NCBI GenBank assembly: GCA_963565915.1
Contig: OY751487.1
Location: 3,534,001-3,598,000, forward strand
Reading direction: 5' to 3'
DNA: 64,000 nt
From: Entoloma clypeatum
Taxonomy: Eukaryota; Basidiomycota; Agaricomycetes; Agaricales; Entolomataceae
The stretch's first letter is position 1. The number at the start of each line of letters is the position of its first letter. This document shows, piece after piece, positions 54,690 through 64,000 of the stretch. The position numbers and the translations under genes were made by a program. The notes beneath the pieces are model-generated. The model made no database searches. It was not told the DNA's origin and saw nothing but the letters and a program-made list of their open reading frames with translations.

Positions 54690-54823
54690 GCCTGATGCTG
54701 TTGGGCGCGAGTGGACGTGTTGGGCGTGAGTGGACGCAACGTGTTGGGCATCATTGGGCGTGAGTGGGCGCATTGGGCATGAGTGGACGCCGTTGGGCGT
54801 GAGTGGACGTCACTGGGCGCGAG
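54690..54823 (+). repeat. GTTGGGC minisatellite (array 3a)
   Basis: Units like gttgggcgtgagtggacgc; interrupted by the solo LTR at 54824 and resumed at 55559. Confidence 0.85.
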
Positions 54824-55558
54824 TGTTAAGTAGGTGAGACGTCGGAGCTTTGTCGGAGTCTGTCGGAGGTCGGACATAAGACTTAGACCGGAGCAGAACT
54901 CCAGAATTGCGGAGGAACAACGAAAGGGGAGGGACATGGCTTCAATGTACGTGTTGCGCCGCCGTTTGTTGGATTAGGTGTCCCAATTTCAGGAGGTCGG
55001 AGGAGAGGTCAGAGGTGCAGAGGTCCTCAGAGAGATCTCAGTGAGAGACACGCTGATGTGGAAGTGGTCGGATGACGTCGGAGTTGTGACTCGGACATAG
55101 TACTGAGCTCGTCGAAGGGTAATGATGGAGGAAGAGCAGAAGATGAGGATGTTGTCGGCGTATTGTACCACAGCGAGGATCTCTGGCATGAAACGAGAGT
55201 AGAGGAGTGAACTTTGTTGATATTCGAACTGAGGAACTACAGGTATGGTACAAGCTTAAATATCTAAATGTGATTACTTTACAAAGATGGTCGGAGTAGG
55301 TCCAGAGTTGTGGCGTAAGTTGCCAGCAACTGTATCGAACATTGGAGATGTCAGTCAATGGACCATGTGGAAAAGGCGATGCATAAGTAAATGGGAATAT
55401 GAATATGAAATGCAAGATGGCAACGTGCGGAGATGTGGAGGTAACGGATGTCTGGAATATCGGAATTGTTCGGAGATCATTGGAGTGGAATTGATTGGAA
55501 TTGATCGGAATTGATCGGAGATGATTGGAGGTTGCTGGAGCCAGAATGGTATATAACA
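54824..55558 (-). repeat. Gypsy-B solo LTR (B4), TSD GCGAG
   Basis: 735 bp, reverse complement of the Gypsy-B1 LTR with moderate divergence and extra sequence (repeated gattgg/ggaattgatcgga near 55480-55530). GCGAG at 54819-54823 and 55559-55563. The internal element was removed by LTR-LTR recombination. Its YADD ORF reads YADNILIF. Confidence 0.92.
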
Positions 55559-55563
55559 GCGAG

Positions 55564-55853
55564 TGGACGCCGTTGGGCATGAGTGAGACAAGTGGGGGGC
55601 TGTTGGGCTTGAAGACAGGGCGTTAGGCATGAGTCGAGGCCATTGGGCTCGAAGGGAGGGCGTTGGGCATGAGAGGATGCTGTTGGGTGCGAAAAGGGGC
55701 CGTTGGGTGCTAGAGGGGGCCGTTGGGCTCGAAGGGACGGTGTTGGGCGTGAAAAGGGGCTGTTGGGCGTGAGACGACGCCGTTGGGTGCTAGAGGGGGC
55801 CGTTGGGCGGCAGAGGGGGCTGTTGGGCAGGAGTGGAGGCCGTTGGGCTCGAA
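55564..55853 (+). repeat. GTTGGGC minisatellite (array 3b)
   Basis: Units of about 20-30 bp (gccgttgggctcgaaggga, gctgttgggcgtgag). Interrupted by Copia-2b at the GGGAT site and resumed at 61628. Confidence 0.87.
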
Positions 55854-55858
55854 GGGAT

Positions 55859-56168
55859 TGTTGAAGTTCCACCTGGGCGCTAGCCACAGATGTACTGAGC
55901 AACACAGCTACAGTGGAAGTACTCTACGATACCGCTATGGTCACTTACATGGTTTGGGGGGGTAAGGCTAGTGAGAGCGGTTGAGGCTGGTGAGAGCGAT
56001 GGAGCTGGTTAAGAGTCAAGAGACAACTTGTTCGTATTGACAGTTTCCTGGTCTTATATACCGTACTACTGTTTGTACCAACCAAACAAGTATGTAAGAA
56101 AGATATGTAATGGTCACGTGATGTGATCTAATCTAAATCTAATCTACGTGATGGGAAAAGTTTCAACA
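55859..56168 (-). repeat. Copia-2b 3' LTR
   Basis: TGTTGAAGTTCC ... AGTTTCAACA, followed by the C-run that is the reverse of the polypurine tract. Confidence 0.93.
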
Positions 56169-56234
56169 CCCCCCCATATTTAGTACATACTTCTAAATAC
56201 ATCTTATTTTTCCCATATAGGTACTTTTCTTCGT

Positions 56235-59200
56235 CTAGTTTTTTAGTAATCCGAAGTACGGGATAAACTTGTTAAAGAGGATTTTCCCCAGATTCTTAGT
56301 TAAAAGATCTGCAGGGTTATTCACTCCTTCAATGAATTCGACCGTGATGATGCCTTCGGATACTTTTTCTCTGACAAAGTGGAATCACACGTCGATGTGC
56401 TTGGATCGCTTCTCAGTTACAGGGTTGGATGCGATAAAGACGGAGCCGTTGTTATCTCCATAGATCGGTACTGATCCGATCTGCATTCCAAGTTCGGCAA
56501 GCATGCTTCTCAGCCATGTTGCTGCGCGACTGCAATCTGATAGTGCCATATACTCTGCTTCTGTAGAAGAGAGGGCAATGGTTTTTTGCGCCGATGATAC
56601 CCATGTTATTGCTCCAGACGCCAGTGATATGAAGAAGCCGGTGGTAGACCTCCTTGTGTTTTTATCTGACGCCCAGTCGGAGTCTGTGAATGCATAGATC
56701 CCTTTCCCTGAGTCCCCATCATACATGATTGCATAATCTTTTGTTGCCTTCAAATATCTGCAAATATCCCTAGCCACTTCTAAATGACGTTTGGTGGGAT
56801 TCGCGGAAAATTGGGACATTTTGATTACAGCAAAGCAGATGTCAGGCCTCGTTCCAATCATCAGATATAGGAGTGATCCGATGACGGATTGGTACTTGGA
56901 TCGGAGTTCCGCATTGGGTTCATTTTCGGATGCCATGGGTTTGTAGCCCGTAGGGAGTGGGGTATGGGTCGCATTGGATTCACTCATCCCCATGCGTGTG
57001 AGTATTTTCTCAAGGTAAGGTACTTGATCAATGAAGATCCTCTTCCCATGTTGCCTTATCTGGATCGAAAGAAACTCTTCTGGTTCCCCACCAGGCACGA
57101 GGTGCCCTAGGTCCCTACATTCCCAAGTGGTCATGAAGGCCCTCTTTTTCTCTAGCGTATATTCCCGGTTTGTGCCGAGAAAAGCAGAGTCGTCGACATA
57201 GATGACGGCGATTACAATTTCCCCGTTGGTACTTTTGTGAATGAAAACACCCGCATCGGAGTGAAGCCGGACAAAGCCGAGCTTTTTCATGGAGGAATCA
57301 AGTTCCCTCCACCAGGCTAGTGCGGCCTGCTTAAGTCCATATAGGGCTTTGTATAGTCGGTACACGAGGTGCTCTTTCCCTTTTACTACGTAGCCCTCAG
57401 GCTGTCGCATGTAGATGACCTCATGGAGCGTTCCATAGAGGAAGGCTGATGAGACGTCCAAAAGTGTCATGAACCACCCTTCAAGGGCTGTCAATGCCAG
57501 TATTAATCGGACGGTTTCATATCTTACGACTGGTGAGAAGATCTGATCAAAGTCGATCCCTTCTACCTGTGAGAAGCCTTTTGCGACGAGGCGTGCTTTC
57601 AGACGCCCATCGGACTTTTCATTGTAAACCCATTTGTTCCTTAGAGCTTTCCTCCCTTCAGGCAGGGGTACTAGCTCCGTGATCACCCCGCGGCGTTTGA
57701 GCATATCTAGCTCTTTACGTTCAGCCGCATACCAGTCTTCTTTATTTGGAAGAGGGTATATGTCTTTATGGGACATGTCGACAATGCCAACTTGGACTGA
57801 TATTGCCTCCATCAGGAGGTCATTCATCCATGCCGTTTGACCGCCCAGTCTCCGTCTTCGATCTAATTTTTCAAGATCAGACGCTGGAGTGTCTTCCCCA
57901 TAGATGCTTCCTGGCATCTTCCGAACTCGTCGTTCCCTGATCGGTCGATCTGGTACTTGCTCGGGTTCCGGAGTGGGTACTCGCGGTTCGTCATCAGGCT
58001 CACTGGCAGGCAATTCGTTGTCTGATTCAGGTTGATCCTGTTCAATGGGAAGTGGGTCATGAGGTGTTTCGTTGTGACTTTCGTCGTCGTTGCTGCCAGG
58101 GATGAGATCCTCAAACTCATCAGCCGGCTCTGGGTTTTCCATTTCTGGATGGTTTTCTGGCAAAGGGTCGATGTGGCATCTAGGGTACTTGCTTTCATCA
58201 AAGATAGCTTTCCCACCCATGAAAATCGTGTTGGTCTCAGGATCCATGAAGCGGTATCCTTTGACCCCTGGTTTTGATCCGAGATAAATCATCAATCGAG
58301 ATCTTGACTCCAGGGAGTTTCTGCGTTTTTCTTTTGGGATATATACGTATGCTTGGCATCCGAAGACTCTGACGCTAGACATGTCGGGGATCTCATTGGT
58401 TACCCTGAAGTAAGGGGTTTTCCATTCAAGACGCTGCATGGGGGTTCTGTTGTAGAGAAATGCTGCGTGTTCCAAACAGAATTCCCACCACATGGGCGGT
58501 AAGCATGCATCGAAGCGCAATGCCTGAGATTTTTCCCATAGTGTTCGATTGATCCTTTCTGCTCTACCATTCTGCTGGTGCTGATATGGGAGCGTGACAT
58601 CGATCAGAATTCCATGATCGGCAAGTACATCCTTGTATTCGTCAAATTCTCCACCTCCATCAACCCGCCACTTTTTAGGGGTAGCGGCAAATTGATTCTG
58701 GATCATCGCAAGGAATTGTTCCAGCGCCGTGATGGCGCCTGACTTCTTCCTAAGCAAGACGACCCAGACATGGGATGAAAAATCGTCCAAAAAGGTAAGG
58801 AAATATTTGTACTTATGGTACGATGCCGTGGATATCTGCTTCAAATCCGAATGGATCAAATCAAAGGGTTTGACAGCCCTTGTCATCGAGTTAGGATAAG
58901 ATTGATTCGGCATTTTCCCTTTTAGACACCCCGTGCAGTTTTCCTGTGATTTTTCATGTACTAACGTTTTGGGTACTCCTTTGGTACTGGTGGGAATCTT
59001 ATTGAGCGCTTGGTCATTTGGGTGGCCAAGGCGTTTATGCCAGGTTTCGACAGTGATTTCGCTAGAGATCGCGTGGATTTGGTCATAGCGTATTTCAGTG
59101 TCTAACCAATAAATGGTTTGTCCGAGAATGTGAGGCGAGAACTGTATTTTGTTCTGTCCTTTGGAGATGTTGATTTCTCCACGCATTCCGTCTACTTTGT

Positions 59201-60953
59201 AACCGTGATTAAGGAAGACGCCTAGGGACAATAGGCGTGTGTCCATGTCCGGAATGTAGAATACAGGTCGGAGAAGGTGGGTTTTTATTTCCCCATTTAG
59301 GGTATGCCGTACTGGAACGGCCCCAACTCCGAGTATTTCCAGTTTCTTTCCCTTTTCAGCTGTTTGGACAAATCGCTTAGCTTTAAGAGGCCTGTAGTAA
59401 GCGAAGTCCTTGAACTCATGGGTAAAGTGTAACGAGGCACCGGAGTCTAAGATCCATTGTGCACGTTCTTTCTCCTTACAGTGTGTGCATGACGCAAAGT
59501 GCTTTGTATATTTTTTATATAGATCGTTGTCAATATGATCCATACATTCTGCACTAGTACTAGCTAATATTTTACACATCTGTAAGGAGGTGTTATTAGC
59601 TTTCCTTAATTGGTCAGATTCAGGAGAGGAAGATGACGAACCGTCAAGTTCAATGAGCCCATCTTCGAATTGGTCCGGCCCCATCCGCTCGCTTTGATGG
59701 TCTATGTCCATCATCCTAAGGGTTTGGTCCAGCGGCGGAGTAACTCGACGCTGCTTGGACGGTCTTTCATCTTCTTCTGGGATAATCGTATCCAGAATGC
59801 GAAGATTTGACCCTGAGGGGCGAGCACCAATGCCGCGCGTGAGTTTGCGAACATGGTCGTTTTTCTTCCACACGGACGGCTTGCCCAAAGGAAGCCCGGT
59901 GTACTGGGATGGAGGCGGGTTCATTCGCTGAAGGAGCGACTGCATCCGCTGAGAGTCTGGCTGGGCGGTACTCATCGTTTTTCCGCGCCCGGTGACGGTA
60001 GTGAAGGATGGTGGAGGGAAGTGTATGGCGGGAGCAACAAACTCAACCGTTTCCTCCACATGGTCGGACGTGTTGTCCGCAGTGTTGGCGCTTTTCTTCT
60101 GATTGCGCCAGCGTCCTTTTCCCTTCTTCTTTTCAGAAGCGGTACTATGGTCGGTCGAGTTAGGCTGCTCGTCAGCGTCGTTCTGTGAGGTACTCGGCTT
60201 TTGCTGCTTTTCCCATTTGGGGTCCTGCCCCTTTCGCTTTGTCCCAGAAATTTTCTTGGCCTGCTCATTGGACGTACGAGTAGACCCGACCGAATACTTG
60301 CGCCTGTATTCCGAGATGACGCTGTCGGCGACGGCCTGCCATGTGAAGTCATCGGCGTTGTACACCTGGAAGAGAGCGGTGGAGAGTGATGACCAGGCGT
60401 CGGGAATCGCATTGGCCAAGATCATTGCCTGCATCAGATCGGGGACGACAAAATTCGAATTGGCGAGACGGGCGAAGAGAGACCCCAGGCGTTCGATTTC
60501 AGGGACGGGGTCGCGTCCAGACAGTTTGTAGGTGGCGGCGGCTTTGAAGTCGCCGAAGATGACAGCCGGGGATATCTTGGAGTAGGCGTCTTTCAACGTT
60601 TTCCATGCGCCAAGCGCCGAGGTACTGTCTTTGATGTGGCGTCTGATCGCCTCAGAGATTTTTAGGCGTATCGCCCCGAGAGCTACGTCATCGTCCCTGA
60701 TCCAGGCTTTTTCTTCCTTGCGGAAGCCGGGCTGGTCGACCGTGGTAGTCAGCACAGGGGGAGCAGCGGCGGTGGGACCGGGAGTGGAGACCGTAGTGGT
60801 GAAGTCGGTGATCTCGGGACGGGTGATATCGCCAGAGACGATGCGCCAGACTCCTTGATGGAGGAGGTAGGACTTCATTTTCTCGGCCCAGCTTTGGTAG
60901 TCAATGCCGTCAAAGGGGGCGATGGTGTCAAGAGCAGAGCGAGAGGTAGACAT
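56235..60953 (-). CDS. Copia-2b gag-pol polyprotein, internal TGA near the end
   Basis: Start at MSTSRSALD (60953); ten more codons upstream are open. Order (residues from an upstream start at 60983): gag with FDGIDYQSWAEKMKSYLLH (25-45); protease WILDSGASLHFT (about 508); HKRLGHPNDQ; integrase HSDLKQIS (about 710), FLDDFSSH, VDGGGEFDEY, QQNGRAERINRTL; RT with KARLVAKGF, KQAALAWWRELD and YVDDSAFLG (about 1259); RNase H TDSDWASDKN (about 1431), SSTEAEYMALS, YGDNNGSVF, KHIDV (1532). TGA 56387-56385 follows. Beyond it the frame is open for 49 more codons (FHFVREKVSEGIIT ... YFGLLKN) to TAG at 56235. The four RNase H acids lie before the TGA. No classical CCHC knuckle seen. Confidence 0.93.
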
Positions 60954-61301
60954 TGTAGATGGATCTAAAAAAGGGTTCCTCAATCAGTGATGTGTTATGA
61001 ATATGATTCAAGAAAACAATTAAATGATTCCTTATGACATATTCCCTTTAGGAATAGTGGTCACGGGAAAACCCTTTATATGTCAGAAACGTATAAGGTG
61101 CGATCAACGTTTCCACATGAAGTGTACTAGGTCAATCCCCTTAGGGACGTCTCATGACAGGTACTTGTCGTAATGACGTTCCCAGGTTCATATGTGAAGA
61201 AGTATGACTCAGAACCTAGATCTTTCAATCGGTTCTTTGCCAACCAGGGTAGAGTGGGCAGGTACTCGCTGTTGCCAGCATTTCCCAAGTCCCTCTGCTA
61301 T

Positions 61302-61316
61302 CCGGGGCCCATAACC
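61302..61316 (-). promoter_or_regulatory. Copia-2b primer binding site
   Basis: Minus strand GGTTATGGGCCCCGG next to the 5' LTR: same initiator tRNA-Met anticodon-arm complement as in Copia-2a. Confidence 0.72.
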
Positions 61317-61627
61317 TGTTGAAGTTCCACCTGGGCGCTAGCCACAGATGTACTGAGCAACACAGCTACAGTGGAAGTACTCTACGATACCGCTATGGTC
61401 ACTTACATGGTTTGGGGGGGGTAAGGCTAGTGAGAGCGGTTGAGGCTGGTGAGAGCGATGGAGCTGGTTAAGAGTCAAGAGACAACTTGTTCGTATTGAC
61501 AGTTTCCTGGTCTTATATACCGTACTACTGTTTGTACCAACCAAACAAGTATGTAAGAAAGATATGTAATGGTCACGTGATGTGATCTAATCTAAATCTA
61601 ATCTACGTGATGGGAAAAGTTTCAACA
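61317..61627 (-). repeat. Copia-2b 5' LTR
   Basis: 311 bp, TGTTGAAG ... TTTCAACA on the plus strand, next to the GGGAT duplication. Confidence 0.93.
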
Positions 61628-61800
61628 GGGATGGCATTGGGCAGGAGTGGACGGCGTTGGGCATTAGAGGCCACCAGTGGGCACGAGAGCGGGCTGTTGG
61701 GCACAAGTGTGGGCTGTTGGGCATGAGTGTGGGCCTGTCGGGCATGAGTGTGGGCCCGTTGGGCATGAGTGGTGGCCGTTGGGTGGAGGTGGTGGCCAGA
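61628..61800 (+). repeat. GTTGGGC minisatellite (array 3c)
   Basis: Continuation of array 3b beyond Copia-2b (ggctgttgggcacaagtgtg, gcccgttgggcatgagtggt). Confidence 0.85.
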
Positions 61801-62937
61801 TGGAGTGGAGTTGGGGAAAAAGAAAACTGTGGGAACGTTTTGCTGGCAATCAATTTATGGTTCGAGTTTCAGCGATTACCGAAAATGCTCGGCAGTCAAT
61901 GCTGAGTGATGCACATCGTCGAAACTTGTACTCTCAATGCCCAAACCGTGGCACCACCAGTCCCAAAAACTATTCATAACTTATGTAGAGATACTTGAAT
62001 CCAATAGTAAGTATATATACAGTTACATACATTAGCTATGTCTGGTAGAGAGTCTATGTAGCAGAATAATGTATCAAAACACCCTGTAAATTGTGATAAA
62101 CAGTGCAGCATGAGTTCTCTTAAACACAAAAAGCAACATTTCTTACTTCCTCCTTTCCACAACCACATTAGATTACATGTAATATATATATACTATTTAA
62201 CCATTGCATGTGAACCTATTGAGACCATTCAAACACAATTCAAGGACTTCATAAGGTGAATATGAGCAGAATAGGTCGAAAATTTGACCAAAAATTTTTA
62301 TTTCAGATTTGGATTCTCCACATTCAGGGGACTTTATAGCACATTTGTTTTTCAAATTTGGTTGATTCATTATGGAGATATAACACTTTTACTGAAATCT
62401 GCACATTTCATTATTTCTATCATATCTAGACTTCTAAAAATTATACAAAGTGTGTCAGAAGGTGAATACATATCCCATAAGTAGTTCTATCACTTTAAGC
62501 TATTATTAGGCTATGAGGAAGGCACCACGCGCTCCTGTGTGATGCATTTTGCGCATTGTTTACTATTATTTGTTGCAGAGCACGGCACCTCTATAACTTA
62601 AATCCGTGGCGAAATTTCAGAAAAACAATACATACAGTATTGAGTGAGATATAATCCCCTCCTACATAATTGATATAGTAGAAACCCTTACTTGTTCCTG
62701 TGTAGACATAATAAGCAGATGTGCGATGTTTTTGGGGATTTGTTTACATGTATTTGACACATTTGATGCACGCTTGATGCACGTCATCCAACGTTGAAAC
62801 GATGCATCCACCCATTCCTGACCTTGCAATGAGGGGCACACATGTTGAAAAGGTTAAAATATATTTATAGATTTTATTGAAAGCCTGTGTCTAGTGATCG
62901 GGGCAGGGGGGATGCACACACACCTTTTGTCTTTTTT
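61801..62937. other. hAT-2d interior, non-coding
   Basis: 61801-61960 is the reverse of 6443-6600 in hAT-2a. From about 61980 the sequence is AT-rich without coding signal. No promoter or RNA gene was recognised. Confidence 0.55.
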
Positions 62938-63018
62938 TGCTGGTTGTGCCTATTTTGGAAGTGGCCTGTTTGGGAAGTGAAAAAGTGGGTATGTAGAGTG
63001 AGTGAGCAAGAAATTACA

Positions 63019-63105
63019 ATGGTTCTGTGGCTTAGTTGGTTAAGTTGTTAGAATAATAGTATATACTATAGAGGCTGTAGTTCAAGTCTTACTGATGGCA
63101 CAAAT
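63019..63105 (+). repeat. tRNA-like segment, second copy
   Basis: Same A-box (TGGCTTAGTTGG) and B-box-like (AGTTCAAGTCT) as at 10142-10235, with a 2-nt deletion (gaggctgtagttc). Lies in the hAT-2d right end. Confidence 0.45.
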
Positions 63106-63338
63106 TTTGCTTTGTGCTGGGCCCTTGGAGCATTCTGTGAAAAAGACCGGTTTAAACTGGTCTGAACCGGTCTTTGGCCGGTCTTTCAAATCTTAAAATT
63201 CAGAGAGAACCGAGGACTGGTTGTGATCGAAAATCTTAAAACTTGAGATCGCGGTCTGGTCTCAATCCAGTTCGTTCGGGTCCGGTTTCGGTCTGGTTTT
63301 AGGTTCTTGAGACTGGACTTAGAAACACTAACTCTGAC

Positions 63339-63995
63339 GATGACCTTCGCACAAAACTACATAGTCTTCTCCATAGCGAACTCCGCACCATCTACATGAA
63401 CCGTAATATCAAACACATTGTTGATGAAGCTGTTGACCATGCCAAAAATAAAACCGCCGAAGCCCGGATGCTGAGGTGGCAAAAGGAAGTTCACAAACTT
63501 GCAGAAGAATGCGCACAAATCACCAAATGACTCCGCAAAACTGCAGATGAACTTCATCACACATACAAATGACAAACAGTATCGAACTCATCATGCATTG
63601 CCAACAACAACGCCAAAATGCCCTCTGCCACCTCGTCATCCAAACGCAAACCCCCAAAACTGACCGATGCTGAATGTACGCTCCCATGGAGCCACCAAGG
63701 GTGCATGAAATGTTGACGAGGATATCAGACACACACAACACGAGACTGCCCCAACAACTTCCCATCGGATACAAACTACAAGGCTGTCTCACTCGCCACC
63801 ATGTTGTCCCACCGCTCTCTGTATGGCAACAATACCCCCATCACTACAGTCGCCTCCTCCTCAACGCATATCTCCGAGGTTGACGAAGATTCCTCAACTG
63901 TTGGTGTTGTGATGCCCTCTGCGGTTCTTGGGTCTGGGTCCGACTCAGAGGACACAGACACCGTGAGTATCCCATACAAAAGTCGCCATCATTGA
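63339..63995 (+). pseudogene. Gypsy-E gag, 3' part with atypical zinc knuckle
   Basis: Continues in frame from 54436: DDLRTKLHSLLHSELRTIYM, a helical region, a basic stretch (SSKRKPPKLTD) and a knuckle reading CMKC-stop-RGYQTHTTRDC followed by PNNFPSD. With Arg at the stop it is C-X2-C-X6-H-X4-C, not the standard C-X2-C-X4-H-X4-C. TGA codons at 63528-63530, near 63569 and within the knuckle (about 63714) all fit CGA. Tail Ser/Thr/Asp-rich, stop TGA at 63993-63995. Confidence 0.68.
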
Positions 63996-64000
63996 TGGCC

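Larger units (their letters stand above)
55859..61627 (-). mobile_element. Copia-2b, nearly intact Ty1/copia element, 5769 bp, TSD GGGAT
   Basis: LTRs 55859-56168 (310 bp) and 61317-61627 (311 bp); they differ by a G-run length. GGGAT at 55854-55858 and 61628-61632. One gag-pol frame with a single TGA near its end. Best candidate for a source of trans-acting copia proteins in this window. Confidence 0.95.
54437..63330 (+). mobile_element. hAT-2d, non-autonomous hAT-like element with two nested insertions
   Basis: Ends TAGTGATTGAAAGTTCAGT and (reversed right end) TAGTGTTTCTAAGTCCAGT. Perfect 8-bp target duplication ACTCTGAC at 54429-54436 and 63331-63338. Subterminal ACCGGT clusters. Without the solo LTR and Copia-2b it is about 2.4 kb. 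No transposase, so it depends on another element. Confidence 0.85.
46232..63995 (+). mobile_element. Gypsy-E, LTR retrotransposon 5' portion, split by two hAT-like elements
   Basis: The 5' LTR has inverted ends TGTAAGGC and GCCTTACA. A gag gene follows. It runs off the window end. Net sequence without insertions: LTR about 203 bp plus about 1.6 kb. Confidence 0.7.

Noticed and set aside
1..64000. CRISPR arrays, bacterial operons, rRNA
   Set aside because: The content is eukaryotic retro- and DNA transposons. The tandem repeats have irregular units without spacer structure, and no rRNA-like segment was recognised.

Overview
The window looks like a heterochromatic, repeat-packed block from a filamentous fungus, most probably an Agaricomycete (mushroom-forming basidiomycete). 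This rests on family content: several Ty3/gypsy chromoviruses with chromodomains, Ty1/copia elements, a fungal-style Helitron, a Tc1-like element, a DDE_1-type transposase gene with a short intron and hAT-like elements. I found no convincing single-copy host gene in 64 kb. The species cannot be told from the sequence.

Layout. 1-4056: 3' part of a copia element (Copia-1). 4057-6442: 3' half of a gypsy element (Gypsy-C1). 6443-10569: fragments of hAT-like elements, gypsy-B, a LINE and a decayed DDE_1 transposase gene. 10570-12178: complete Tc1-like element with a dead catalytic site. 12179-13564: RNase H-integrase half of Gypsy-C2 (minus). 13565-16944: N-terminal half of a Helitron RepHel gene (minus). 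16945-36307: Gypsy-A1 (minus, target duplication GAGGC) inserted in the Helitron. It carries Copia-2a (22075-35337, duplication CCGCA), which carries Gypsy-B1 (24746-32165, duplication TTGGT). 36330-36938: 3' end of Gypsy-D. 36939-40206: LTR-gag-RT half of Gypsy-C2. 40207-41076: C-terminal half of the same Helitron helicase. 41077-43313: non-coding with tandem repeats and a small hAT-like element. 43314-46231: Gypsy-A3 (minus, deleted). 46232-63995: Gypsy-E, whose LTR is split by hAT-1 (itself split by Gypsy-A2) and whose gag is split by hAT-2d (itself holding a gypsy-B solo LTR and the nearly intact Copia-2b).

Main results. (1) The Helitron and Gypsy-C2 halves at 13.56 kb and 40.21 kb are the reciprocal products of a ~26.6 kb inversion. 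Undoing it rejoins both elements in frame with no base lost. (2) Gypsy-B1 carries, between integrase and 3' LTR, an antisense gene with a 51-nt intron. Splicing creates a six-cysteine motif of Zn2Cys6 spacing, flanked by coiled-coil and acidic/NLS-like regions. (3) Gypsy-A, -B and -C each have a primer site complementary to a 10-11 nt stretch of their own LTR, 32-33 nt after a TATA-like box, the hallmark of Tf1/sushi-type self-priming. (4) Gypsy-B1 gag ends in a perfect A AAA AAT TAG -1 slippery site. (5) Nearly every broken reading frame is broken by CGA to TGA, i.e. CpG deamination.

Limits: all family calls are by eye from motifs. Identity figures are by-eye counts.
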